Assembly (NCBI RefSeq): GCF_900168055.1 | Contig: NZ_FUYS01000016.1 | Coordinates: 1 to 48,365, forward strand | DNA from: Parapedobacter luteus | GTDB taxonomy: Bacteria > Bacteroidota > Bacteroidia > Sphingobacteriales > Sphingobacteriaceae | Direction: 5' to 3' | Length of the DNA: 48,365 nt | Shown: positions 36,016 through 44,387 of the stretch, piece after piece | Layout: the number at the start of each line of letters is the position of its first letter | How positions within the stretch are numbered: the first letter of the stretch is position 1 | Made by a program: the position numbers and the translations under genes | Notes under the pieces: model-generated | Told to the model about the DNA's origin: nothing | The model's database searches: none | What the model saw: the letters and a program-made list of their open reading frames with translations, nothing else

Positions 36016-36123
36016 ATGGCAGCATACATGAATAAGATTTGCAACACGATGAAAGCCTCCGTCACGATCTTGTTTCTTTTTTCAGCGTTGACGGCAATGC
36101 TGTTGCGTGGGTGGGAAGATTAA
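36016..36123 (+). CDS. Possible small membrane peptide
   Basis: A 35-codon frame encodes MAAYMNKICNTMKASVTIL, then a hydrophobic stretch (FLFSALTAMLLRGW) ending in ED. It fits one membrane span with a positively charged side. It fills much of the 200-bp gap before the nuclease cassette, ending 21 bp from it. Length and composition are compatible with a small toxin-like or regulatory membrane peptide, but such frames also arise by chance and no family is recognised. Confidence 0.25.
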   Translation: MAAYMNKICNTMKASVTILFLFSALTAMLLRGWED

Positions 36124-36144
36124 TTCAAAACTAAAAACCTAAAG

Positions 36145-37203
36145 ATGAACACCATGGATTTCAAAGAAGAAATTCGCCAATTCGGCAAACGTGTAGACCG
36201 GCTGTTGCCGCAGATAAACACAGAGGAGGCTACCAAGACATCCCTTATCATGCCATTCCTGAAAATCTTGGGCTACGATGTGTTTGATCCCTTCGAAGTA
36301 CATCCTGAGTTTATTGCAGATATCGGCATTAAGAAAGGAGAGAAGGTGGATTATGCCATTCTGCGTGAAGAAAAACCTGTCATCCTTATCGAATGCAAGC
36401 ACTATGCCGATGGGTTGGATCCGCACAATTCGCAACTCTTCCGGTACTTCCATACCACATCGGCCAAATTCAGTTTATTGACCAACGGGCTGGAATATCG
36501 GTTTTATACCGATTTGGTTACGCCCAATAAGATGGACGAAAAGCCTTTTTTTGAATTCAAGATTACCGATATCAAGGATAATGAAATTGCCGAGTTGCGG
36601 AAATTCCATAAATCAGTCTTCGACTTAGACAATATATCTTCAACGGCAAGCGAGTTGAAGTATTTCAATGAACTGAAGATATTGGTCACTAGTGAAATCC
36701 AGAATCCCTCTGAAGAGTTTGTCCGTTATTTCGCAAAGCAGGCCTATCCGAGTTTGGTTACCGTCAAGGTCCTGGAGCAGTTTACGCCCTTAGTTAAGCG
36801 GGTTTTCAGCCAGATTATAAACGACCAAATCAGTGAGCGGCTAAAGAGCGCGTTGAAGAAGGAAACCGAAGAAAGCGAATCCCCAGCACCGGCGCAAGAG
36901 CCAGAATCATTGGTAGTGACAACACAGGATGAAATTGACGGATATTTGATCGTCAAATCCATACTCCGTAAGGAGATTGAAGTCGGCCGTGTTTTCATGC
37001 GTGACAATCAATCCTATTGTGGTATCCTGCTTGATGATAATAACCGCAAACCGATATGCCGCTTCTATTTCACGCCCAATAGAATGCGGATTGGGCTGTT
37101 CGACAAGGAAAAGAAAGAAACCAAGCACGATATCGAACGGCTGGATGATATCTATAGCTATTCAGAGGCGATTTTGCAGACGGTGAATAACTATTTGTCC
37201 TGA
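36145..37203 (+). CDS. Stand-alone HsdR-N-type PD-(D/E)XK nuclease-like protein
   Basis: The 352-residue protein begins with a region like the N-terminal nuclease domain of type I restriction subunits (EEATKTSLIMPFLKILGYDVFDPFEV). The nuclease core is visible as D69 in KVDYAI and E83-x-K85 in VILIECKHY, followed by LFRYFHTTSAKFSLLTNGLEYRFYTDL. There is no helicase motor. A charged linker at about 240-258 leads to a second domain (QDEIDGYLIVKSILRKEIEVGRVF, YCGILLDDNNRKPICRFYF) that is common in this restriction-endonuclease-like family. It is the first gene of a four-gene cassette with 10-bp or smaller gaps. It probably recognises or cuts DNA, though the trigger is unknown. Confidence 0.85.
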   Translation: MNTMDFKEEIRQFGKRVDRLLPQINTEEATKTSLIMPFLKILGYDVFDPFEVHPEFIADIGIKKGEKVDYAILREEKPVILIECKHYADGLDPHNSQLFRYFHTTSAKFSLLTNGLEYRFYTDLVTPNKMDEKPFFEFKITDIKDNEIAELRKFHKSVFDLDNISSTASELKYFNELKILVTSEIQNPSEEFVRYFAKQAYPSLVTVKVLEQFTPLVKRVFSQIINDQISERLKSALKKETEESESPAPAQEPESLVVTTQDEIDGYLIVKSILRKEIEVGRVFMRDNQSYCGILLDDNNRKPICRFYFTPNRMRIGLFDKEKKETKHDIERLDDIYSYSEAILQTVNNYLS

Positions 37204-37213
37204 ACCAATTAAA

Positions 37214-37516
37214 GTGGCAAAGAATCCCATACTGCAGCTGCTTGATCAGGAGAACCATGGAGCCTACAGAGCAGCGTTATTTGATGAACGATGGAAGAAA
37301 AAACGGCAAGAGATTTTGGCGAGGGATCACCACCGTTGTGTTAACTGCAAATCCCAGGAAAATTTGCAGGTGCATCATCGCCAATATCATTTTCAGATAA
37401 AGCTCAGAAAATTCAAAGAGCCTTGGGATTACCCCAATACGTTGATGATTACATTATGTGAAAAATGCCATCAGCGTGGCCACCAGTTGTATAAAGTGCC
37501 TTCAATTGTTGTTTAA
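37214..37516 (+). CDS. HNH endonuclease
   Basis: The 100-residue protein starts at GTG 37214, ten bases after the upstream stop. It contains two zinc-knuckle pairs, C42-x2-C45 (HHRCVNCKSQ) and C82-x2-C85 (LCEKCHQRGH), around the catalytic histidine pair H54-H55 (LQVHHRQY), the full HNH layout. A stand-alone HNH of this size usually cuts DNA and often needs partner proteins for specificity. Its stop codon overlaps the next start (TAATG), indicating translational coupling with the unknown protein downstream. Confidence 0.9.
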   Translation: MAKNPILQLLDQENHGAYRAALFDERWKKKRQEILARDHHRCVNCKSQENLQVHHRQYHFQIKLRKFKEPWDYPNTLMITLCEKCHQRGHQLYKVPSIVV

Positions 37517-38091
37517 TGGACCGAAATATGGCAAGTATATTTAAAAGTATTTTCAGTAAAAACGGAAGCGCAAACTCCACTTTGGCAGTTAAGCATACCG
37601 AAGAGGTTGATAGAAAAGACGTAACCGAAGAATTATTCGTCGAAAAAAAACCTGTAATGGAGGACGGCTTCATGTCCAGCAACAAGGGGATACTCGCTAT
37701 CTATCATTACTTGGAAGGTGACTTTGAAAGTAAGGGTTTCAACGATGCTATGATCAGTCCGGATGAGAGTTATAAGCAAGAGAACATCCGCTTAATCAGG
37801 TATGATCTCGAAATAATTATTCAAAAAGTCCGCATTTATCATGATTCCCTGCTAAAGGAGATGGATTTCCATATAGCGTCCAGATCGCGTGCGGGCTTAG
37901 TAGATTTAGTTGAAGAGTTGAAAAGCCGGAAAACCGATCTGATGGAGCATATTCAGAAAGTCAACGCGATAGAAAGTTCGTTAATGTCGAATAGTGGCTA
38001 TTGCGAGAGAGCCATGTTGTCTTATCAACGCGGGTTTATGAAAGGCATGGCTTCCATCACCCAAGCAAGCCTATTGTCTAAAGCACTTTGA
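37516..38091 (+). CDS. Unknown protein of the nuclease cassette
   Basis: I do not recognise this 191-residue protein. Residues 1-55 look disordered and charged (KHTEEVDRKDVTEELFVEKK). The rest is strongly helical (NIRLIRYDLEIIIQKVRIYHDSLLKEMDF, LVDLVEELKSRKTDLMEHIQKV), suggesting a helical bundle or coiled coil. No membrane span or catalytic motif is visible. The start overlaps the HNH stop, and the end lies two bases before the next start, so the product is probably made in step with both. A scaffold or adaptor between nuclease and membrane protein is one possibility. Confidence 0.75.
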   Translation: MDRNMASIFKSIFSKNGSANSTLAVKHTEEVDRKDVTEELFVEKKPVMEDGFMSSNKGILAIYHYLEGDFESKGFNDAMISPDESYKQENIRLIRYDLEIIIQKVRIYHDSLLKEMDFHIASRSRAGLVDLVEELKSRKTDLMEHIQKVNAIESSLMSNSGYCERAMLSYQRGFMKGMASITQASLLSKAL

Positions 38092-38093
38092 CC

Positions 38094-39050
38094 ATGGACA
38101 AAAAGAGCGCATATCTCAGGTTTTGTTGTTTTCTGACAGGGTTAAGCTATCCCCTAATCAGGAATTCCAGCGAACAAAGTGTTAAGAATGCCAAGAAGTA
38201 TACAGGAGCTTTGTTAATCATCATGCTGGTGTGGTTTTTTATTGGCTATTGTTTTGCGACAAGATACCTGCATATGGGGATTGGGGGAGGGGTAATAGGA
38301 GGTGTGCTCATGTCTTTTGTCATCCTGCAAATCGAGCGGATTATCATCCTTTCGCATCACATCAGTTGGGGAGGTAAGCTATTCCGAGTCATATTGGGTT
38401 TGGTGATGGCTATCCTTGGGGCTTTGATTATGGATCAATTTACTTTTCAGGATGATATCGAGCTTAGGAAAGTTCAGGTGTTGGACATTCGGGTTAAGGA
38501 AGCGATTAAGACCAGTGAGAATGACATACGCATGCAAGTAGAAGAACTTGATTCTGTTCTTGAAATTTCAAACACCCGTTTATTTGCATTAAGCGAAGAA
38601 TTGCAGAAGCGCCCGGTTATTATAACCAACTACACCACAAGCAGCGTAACTAAAGACAGCTCAGGTAATAACGTCAATTCGACCACACAGCGAAACACTG
38701 CTATCGTAGATAACCCGCTGAAGGTTGAGTTTGATTTTTTGCAAGCGCAGATAACCGAGCTAAATGGCAAAAAATTTGAGCTTTTAAATTCCTTGACAGA
38801 TTTAAAACGGAAAAAAGAGGAGGAGTTAAAGTCGGCGACCGGCTTCCTGGACGAACTGACCCTTTTAAAGGAAGTTATCGCATCAAACTGGGTGGGCATG
38901 TTTGTGTATGCATTGTTCCTTTTCTTCTTTCTTGCATTAGAATTATTTATCCTAATTATGAAACTAAGCGACAAGGAGTCCGATTATGACAAGCTAGTAG
39001 ACCATCAAATGGATATCCGTATCGAAATGCTTCAACGGTTGAAAGCCTAA
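38094..39050 (+). CDS. DUF4407-type membrane protein
   Basis: The ATG at 38094 is used; an in-frame TTG at 38088 overlaps the upstream stop. The 318-residue product has three N-terminal membrane spans (about 37-56, 62-80 and 96-115: ALLIIMLVWFFIGYCFA, GGVIGGVLMSFVILQIERIII, LFRVILGLVMAILGALIMDQ). A long periplasmic or cytoplasmic coiled-coil region lies at about 125-250, and a last span at about 263-285 (VGMFVYALFLFFFLALELFIL). This matches the DUF4407 architecture, whose function is unknown. As the last gene of the nuclease cassette it could be the membrane sensor or effector. Confidence 0.85.
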   Translation: MDKKSAYLRFCCFLTGLSYPLIRNSSEQSVKNAKKYTGALLIIMLVWFFIGYCFATRYLHMGIGGGVIGGVLMSFVILQIERIIILSHHISWGGKLFRVILGLVMAILGALIMDQFTFQDDIELRKVQVLDIRVKEAIKTSENDIRMQVEELDSVLEISNTRLFALSEELQKRPVIITNYTTSSVTKDSSGNNVNSTTQRNTAIVDNPLKVEFDFLQAQITELNGKKFELLNSLTDLKRKKEEELKSATGFLDELTLLKEVIASNWVGMFVYALFLFFFLALELFILIMKLSDKESDYDKLVDHQMDIRIEMLQRLKA

Positions 39051-39366
39051 GACAAAACGATGTTAGGCTGGAAGGCGTTGGTTTCCAATTGAAGGCTCTG
39101 TGCGATTGTTTCAGGAGGTCCTTTGTTTTTTTTGACGCGATGTTGTATATTGCATATCCTAATACAATCGAAACACATGCATTAATGAACTGACCGTCAA
39201 CCAAACTACTAATTTTATTATGGAAAGAGCTGCCACGTTAAAATTCCATGTCGAAATCCTTCCGTTTATTAACTATCCTCCACGCCAAACGCAGATAGAA
39301 GTGTCCATTAGCAAGAACTTACTATACAAGTATATAAGCGTATCAGGGGATGAAGTGGTTGGGAAG
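39051..39366. other. Intergenic region before the tracrRNA, no convincing gene
   Basis: The 316 bases hold a 7-bp inverted repeat at the DUF4407 stop (AGCCTAA 39044-39050, TTAGGCT 39063-39069) without a T run. A plus-strand frame from 39220 (81 codons) runs straight through the tracrRNA and its terminator on the other strand. Its first 47 codons (from MERAATLKFHVEILPF) could be a decayed gene start, but the remainder is explained by the tracrRNA. Nothing else is recognised. Confidence 0.4.
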
Positions 39367-39440
39367 AAAAAAAGCCCCGAAGATAGTCGAGGCGCTAAAT
39401 GTTTTCACAACGGAATAATCCTTATTGTGATTTGCTTTCA
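39367..39440 (-). ncRNA. tracrRNA of the type II-C system
   Basis: Read on the minus strand, GAAAGCAAATCACAAT (39439-39424) pairs with the first 16 bases of the CRISPR repeat (GTTGTGATTTGCTTTC), giving a 17-bp duplex including one G-U when the next base is counted. It is followed by AAGG-ATTATTCC-GTTGTG, the expected nexus region. A terminator hairpin has arms GCCTCGA (39393-39387) and TCGGGGC (39380-39374) and a T7 tail (39373-39367). The predicted RNA is about 70-75 nt. This fixes the direction of the array: crRNAs must come from the minus strand. Confidence 0.88.
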
Positions 39441-39444
39441 GAAA

Positions 39445-39474
39445 CAAAGATATAGCATATTTTGAATTGAGCAA
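39445..39474 (-). promoter_or_regulatory. Consensus promoter of the tracrRNA
   Basis: On the minus strand TTG (39474-39472) and TATCTTTG (39452-39445) are separated by exactly 19 bp, a perfect TTG-N19-TAnnTTTG promoter. Initiation about 5-8 bp downstream places the 5' end at the start of the anti-repeat, so only the 17-bp anti-repeat core is transcribed. Confidence 0.8.
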
Positions 39475-39488
39475 TACGGGAAACCGTA
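39475..39488. promoter_or_regulatory. Palindromic site between the tracrRNA promoter and cas9
   Basis: TACGGGAAACCGTA directly abuts the -33 TTG of the divergent tracrRNA promoter and lies 49 bp before the cas9 ATG. It is identical to the sites at 34595 and (inverted) 35959. A protein bound here could control both cas9 and the tracrRNA. A weak -7-like box for cas9 (TACCTTTA) is at 39511-39518. Confidence 0.5.
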
Positions 39489-39537
39489 AAACATAATTTT
39501 TCTTGCAGATTACCTTTAATTGCTAAAATAAACTGAT

Positions 39538-42500
39538 ATGAAGAAAAGGATATTAGGACTTGATTTGGGTACCACTTCCATAGGCTTTGCACAAGTCATC
39601 GAAGGCGACACCCCAGAACAATCTTTTATCAAAAGAATAGGTGTGCGCGTAAATCCACTGACGACGGATGAACAAACCAATTTTGAAAAGGGTAAGCCGG
39701 TGTCTGTAAATGCAGACCGGACACTGAAACGGGGGATGAGACGCAATCTCGATCGCTTTCAGGACAGAAGAAGAAATCTGATAGAAGTATTGATACAATC
39801 AGGTTTGATTACAACCGAAAGCGTATTAGCTGAGGACGGCAAACATACTACGCACGAAACATGGCGGTTGCGTGCAAAAGCGGTTACAGAAAAAATTGAC
39901 AAAGAGCAATTCGCAAGAGTGCTGCTGGCCATCAACAAAAAGCGTGGCTACAAAAGCAGTCGAAAGACAAAAAATGAAGAAGAGGGACAGGCAATAGACG
40001 GCATGGCCACTGCGAAAAGGCTGTATGAGGAAAACATCACCCCTGGCCAACTTGCTTACCAACTATTAAAAGAGGGAAAGAAGACTCTTCCTGATTTTTA
40101 CCGTTCGGATTTGAATGCTGAGCTGGATAAAGTATGGAAGCAGCAACAGCAACATTATCCTGATATTTTTACCGATGAGTTTAAGAAATATCTGGAAGGT
40201 AAAGGGCAAAGGGCCACATCGACAAGCTTCTGGGGCAGATACCAAATCAACACCTCAGAAAATAAGGGTTCGAGGGATGAAAAGAAACTACAAGCCTATA
40301 AATGGCGGGCCGAAGCGGTGTCGCAACGACTGGAAAAAGAAGAGGCTGCTTATGTAATTACCGAAATCAATAATGACCTGAATAAGTCTTCCGGTTATCT
40401 TGGTGCCATATCCGACCGGAGTAAGGAATTGTACTTCAATAAGGAAACAGTTGGCCAATATCTATACAAGCAACTTCTACACAATCCACATACCCTTCTT
40501 AAAAATCAGGTGTTTTACCGGCAAGATTATATGGATGAGTTTGAGGCCATATGGAGCGAACAATCTAAACACCATGCAGAACTGACGGAGGAGCTGAAAA
40601 TAGAAATTCGGGATATCGTCATTTTTTATCAAAGGAAACTGAAGTCCCAGAAAGGATTGGTGAGCTTTTGTGAGTTTGAGAGCAAAGAAATCGAAATAGA
40701 GAGAAATGGGCAAATAGTCAAGAGAACCATTGGATTAAAAGTTGCCCCCAAATCTTCGCCCTTGTTTCAAGAGTTCAAGATTTGGCAGGTGCTCAACAAT
40801 TTGCTAATTCGCAAAAAAGGGAGCAGAAAGCGCACTGTAAAAAAGTCAGATAATTCAGGGGGAGAAGAACAAGAAATCTTTGCTTTCGACATGAACGCCA
40901 AGCAACTTTTGTTTGATGAGCTGAACATCAAGGGTAATCTAAGTGCTTCAAAAGCATTGGGTTTGTTGGGGTATAAGCCGCAAGATTATGAACTCAATTA
41001 CACCACAATAGAAGGTAACAGGACCAACAAAGCCCTCTATGATACCTACCTGAAAATATTGGAAATAGAAGGTTATGACGTGAAAGACTTACTGAAAGTC
41101 AAGAGCAACAAGGACGAAGTAGCCCTGGATGATATAGATGTGCCCGCTGTTGAAATCCAAAAAATGGTTCGGGATATTTTTGAAACATTAGGTATCAATA
41201 CGCAGATTTTGGAATTTAATGCCGAACTGGATGGAAAAGCCTTTGAGCAACAAGCCTCGTGTCAGTTATGGCATTTGTTGTATTCGGCGGAAGACGATAC
41301 CCGAAAATATAGCGAAGAGGATATTTTGGTTTTTGGTAATGAAAATATCGGTTTGAAGAAAAAGCTTTGCTCAAAATTCGGCTTCAAGCCCGAACACAGC
41401 AAGATATTGGTCAATGTCACCTTATCAGATGATTATGGCAATTTGAGTTCCAAAGCGATGCGTAGGATTTATCCGTATATCAAAGAACATCATTATTCAG
41501 ATGCCTGCGAACATGCCGGTTATCGCCACTCCAAATCTTCGCTCACAAAGGATGAAATCGCCAATCGGCCGTTGAAGGGGAGGTTGGAACTGTTAAAGAA
41601 AAACAGTTTACGGAACCCGGTAGTAGAGAAAATCCTCAACCAGATGGTAAATGTCGTCAACACTTTGATAGATGCCGAAAATGCCGAACGAAAGGCCCAA
41701 GGATTACCCGAAGATTTTCACTTTGACGAAATACGGATTGAATTGGCCCGTGAGCTGAAGAAGAATGCTAAGGAAAGAGCTGAGATGACCGCCAATATCA
41801 ACGCCGCTAAGCTCAAGCATGAAAGAATTGTGAGACTGTTGCAGACGGAGTTTGGCATAAAGAACCCAAGCCGTAATGATATTATCCGTTATAAATTGTA
41901 TGAAGAGTTGAAAAACAACGGTTATAAAGACCTGTATACAAATACATATATACCGCGGGAGATTCTGTTCAGCAAGCTGATTGATATCGACCATATTATT
42001 CCACAGGCTAAGCAGTTTGACGATAGTTTTTCCAATAAGACGGTTGTGTTTAGGCAAGACAATTTAGACAAGGGCAATAAAACGGCATATGACTACATTG
42101 AAAGCAAATATGGAGAGGTAGCAGCGGTGGATTTTGTTTTACGTGCCCAACATCTTTTTGAATTGGGACAAAAAAATTCCGAAGAAGGCATCTCAAAGGC
42201 TAAGTTCCAAAAACTGCAAAAACGGGAAAGTGACATCGGTGACGGCTTTATAGAAAGAGACTTGCGCGACAGCCAATATATTGCCAAGAAAGCAAAGAAT
42301 ATGCTATATGACATCACCCGTTCTGTGGTCAGTACATCAGGAAGTATTACGGATCGGCTGCGTGAAGATTGGGATTTGGTAAATATCATGCAGGAGTTGA
42401 ATCTCGAAAAATTCAGGAAGTTAGGCTTGACCGAGATGGTAGAAAAGAAAGACGGGACGTTTAAAGAACGTATTGTTGATTGGACCAAGCGCAACGATCA

Positions 42501-43890
42501 CCGACACCATGCGATGGACGCTTTGACGGTAGCTTTTACCAAGCATAATCATATTCAATATCTTAACTACTTGAACGCCAGAAAAAATGAACGCCATCGA
42601 TTGCATAGCAATATCATCGCAATTGAGGCAAAAGAAACAGAGTTGGTGATGGACAGCGATGGAAACAAAAAACGGGTACTCAAGTCCCCCATCCCCAACT
42701 TCCGCCAAGTGGCCAAAGCGCATTTGGAAAACGTATTGGTTTCGCATAAAGCAAAGAACAAAGTCGTCACCAAAAACAAAAATAGAACGAAGACCAAGTA
42801 TGGCGAAAGGGTGAGAACTGAATTAACACCACGCGGTCAGTTGCATAAGGAAACCGTGTACAGAAAGTACCGTTATTATCAAAGCAAGGAAGAAAAGGTC
42901 GGAGCTAAATTTGATAAGGAAACCATCCAAAAGGTTTCTAGCCCATTATACCGAAAATTGCTTTTAGAGAGACTGGCTGAAAACAACAATGACCCTAAAA
43001 AGGCTTTTACAGGAAGGAACGCGCTGAATAAAAACCCGATTTACCTAGACAATGCGAAGCAGAAAGTTTTACCCGAAAAACTGAAATTGGTCTGGCTCGA
43101 AGAAGACTATTCCATTCGTAAGGATGTAACACCCGAAAATCTGAAAGACGTTAAAACTATAGAGAAAGTACTGGATGGCAAAGCCAGAAACATCCTTTTG
43201 GAACGGTTGAACGAATATGGAGGCGATCCCAAAAGAGCGTTTTCCGATTTGGACAAAAATCCCATTTGGCTGAACCGGGAAAAAGGCATCAGCATCAAAC
43301 GGGTAACGATAAGTGGCGTGAAGAATGCAGAACCTTTGCATTACAAAAAAGACCATATGGGCAATGATATCCTAGATGACGAAGGCAAAAAAATTCCCGT
43401 AGATTTTGTCAGTACGGGTAACAATCATCACGTGGCGATATATCGGGATGAGAACGGCAATTTACAAGACCATGTTGTTTCATTTTTCGAAGCTGTCGAA
43501 AGAGTGAATCAGGGACTCACTGTCATTGATAAATCATACAACGCTCATTTGGGGTGGCAATTTTTGTTTACAATGAAGCAGAATGAGTATTTTGTCTTTT
43601 CCAATGATCAAATGGCATTTGATCCACGCGAAATTGATTTATTAGACCCTAAAAATAAAAAACTGATAAGCCCAAATTTGTATAGGGTACAGAAGTTATC
43701 TAAGGTCATTTACGGAAATTCCGCTGTAAGAGATTTTGTTTTTCGAAATCATTTGGAAACAACAGTAGAAGAAAAAAAGGAATTGAATGGCATCGCTTAT
43801 AAGCAATTAAAGAGCTTACCGTTTATGGAAAACATCATCAAAGTTCGCATCAATCATATTGGTGATATTGTAGGCATTGGAGAGTATTAA
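39538..43890 (+). CDS. cas9: Type II-C CRISPR nuclease Cas9 (large form)
   Basis: The 1450-residue protein has all nuclease motifs: RuvC-I GLDLGTTSIG with D9, an arginine-rich bridge helix (RTLKRGMRRNLDRFQDRRRN), RuvC-II with E735 (IRIELAREL), HNH with H819 (IDIDHIIPQ), and RuvC-III with H991 and D994 (DHRHHAMDALTVAF). It should be a crRNA/tracrRNA-guided double-strand DNA nuclease. The absence of csn2 and cas4, with cas1-cas2 after it, defines subtype II-C. It is longer than compact II-C enzymes (about 1000-1100 residues), as in other Bacteroidota. Part of the C-terminal region is internally repeated: RKLLLERLAENNNDPKKAF at 1139 and RNILLERLNEYGGDPKRAF at 1216. Confidence 0.97.
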   Translation: MKKRILGLDLGTTSIGFAQVIEGDTPEQSFIKRIGVRVNPLTTDEQTNFEKGKPVSVNADRTLKRGMRRNLDRFQDRRRNLIEVLIQSGLITTESVLAEDGKHTTHETWRLRAKAVTEKIDKEQFARVLLAINKKRGYKSSRKTKNEEEGQAIDGMATAKRLYEENITPGQLAYQLLKEGKKTLPDFYRSDLNAELDKVWKQQQQHYPDIFTDEFKKYLEGKGQRATSTSFWGRYQINTSENKGSRDEKKLQAYKWRAEAVSQRLEKEEAAYVITEINNDLNKSSGYLGAISDRSKELYFNKETVGQYLYKQLLHNPHTLLKNQVFYRQDYMDEFEAIWSEQSKHHAELTEELKIEIRDIVIFYQRKLKSQKGLVSFCEFESKEIEIERNGQIVKRTIGLKVAPKSSPLFQEFKIWQVLNNLLIRKKGSRKRTVKKSDNSGGEEQEIFAFDMNAKQLLFDELNIKGNLSASKALGLLGYKPQDYELNYTTIEGNRTNKALYDTYLKILEIEGYDVKDLLKVKSNKDEVALDDIDVPAVEIQKMVRDIFETLGINTQILEFNAELDGKAFEQQASCQLWHLLYSAEDDTRKYSEEDILVFGNENIGLKKKLCSKFGFKPEHSKILVNVTLSDDYGNLSSKAMRRIYPYIKEHHYSDACEHAGYRHSKSSLTKDEIANRPLKGRLELLKKNSLRNPVVEKILNQMVNVVNTLIDAENAERKAQGLPEDFHFDEIRIELARELKKNAKERAEMTANINAAKLKHERIVRLLQTEFGIKNPSRNDIIRYKLYEELKNNGYKDLYTNTYIPREILFSKLIDIDHIIPQAKQFDDSFSNKTVVFRQDNLDKGNKTAYDYIESKYGEVAAVDFVLRAQHLFELGQKNSEEGISKAKFQKLQKRESDIGDGFIERDLRDSQYIAKKAKNMLYDITRSVVSTSGSITDRLREDWDLVNIMQELNLEKFRKLGLTEMVEKKDGTFKERIVDWTKRNDHRHHAMDALTVAFTKHNHIQYLNYLNARKNERHRLHSNIIAIEAKETELVMDSDGNKKRVLKSPIPNFRQVAKAHLENVLVSHKAKNKVVTKNKNRTKTKYGERVRTELTPRGQLHKETVYRKYRYYQSKEEKVGAKFDKETIQKVSSPLYRKLLLERLAENNNDPKKAFTGRNALNKNPIYLDNAKQKVLPEKLKLVWLEEDYSIRKDVTPENLKDVKTIEKVLDGKARNILLERLNEYGGDPKRAFSDLDKNPIWLNREKGISIKRVTISGVKNAEPLHYKKDHMGNDILDDEGKKIPVDFVSTGNNHHVAIYRDENGNLQDHVVSFFEAVERVNQGLTVIDKSYNAHLGWQFLFTMKQNEYFVFSNDQMAFDPREIDLLDPKNKKLISPNLYRVQKLSKVIYGNSAVRDFVFRNHLETTVEEKKELNGIAYKQLKSLPFMENIIKVRINHIGDIVGIGEY

Positions 43891-43900
43891 TAAGCGCAGT

Positions 43901-44374
43901 ATGAACCGCACCGATTTCCTCAAATCCATTGGCCTTGGCGCAGGCGGGTTAATCCTGCCCGCTAAGGGTTTGATTAGCACGAAATCCGTAAAGATATACG
44001 ACAACTATATTCGTGGGCTGATGCATTATGACTTTAATGAAATCGAGGACAATATCCAAGCTGGCGATGAAGTGCATCTGGTGCGCGAGCCCACGAATAT
44101 CTATGACAGTTTTGCCATACAAGTGAATAGAGGTGACAAACGATTGGGGTATATCGCCGCCTATGAGAATATTGTGCTGGCCAATATGATGGATGCTGGC
44201 GTAGGTCTTAGCGCCTACATCAGTCATAAAGATCTAAAACGCCCTGCGCAGGAATGGTTGGCAATTGAGGTCTTTGCAGAGTTGGTTATCCCCAGTCAGC
44301 AACTGGTGGATAGCGTACTTGCCCAGCATCGCGCGGATGATGTTCCGGATGTGTATCGGCTAGGGGAGGTTTAA
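43901..44374 (+). CDS. HIRAN-domain protein between cas9 and cas1
   Basis: The ATG at 43901, ten bases after the cas9 stop, is preferred over an in-frame GTG/ATG-like start at 43877 inside cas9. The 157-residue product has a HIRAN domain at about 30-108 (IRGLMHYDFNEIEDNIQAGD, VHLVREPTNIYDSFAIQV, RLGYIAAYENIVLANMMDAG). HIRAN domains bind DNA ends, for example the 3' end of single-stranded DNA in HLTF/Rad5. The first 22 residues (RTDFLKSIGLGAGGLILP) resemble a Bacteroidota Tat leader, but the second arginine is threonine, so export is doubtful. Its place in the cas operon suggests a role in spacer acquisition or target processing; this is inference, as HIRAN is not a standard type II-C protein. 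Confidence 0.85.
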   Translation: MNRTDFLKSIGLGAGGLILPAKGLISTKSVKIYDNYIRGLMHYDFNEIEDNIQAGDEVHLVREPTNIYDSFAIQVNRGDKRLGYIAAYENIVLANMMDAGVGLSAYISHKDLKRPAQEWLAIEVFAELVIPSQQLVDSVLAQHRADDVPDVYRLGEV

Positions 44375-44387
44375 AAGCGGGCAGAAC

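Noticed and set aside
39220-39465. 81-codon plus-strand frame upstream of cas9
   Set aside because: Its second half is the complement of the tracrRNA and its terminator, which fully explain that sequence. No family is recognised for the first half.
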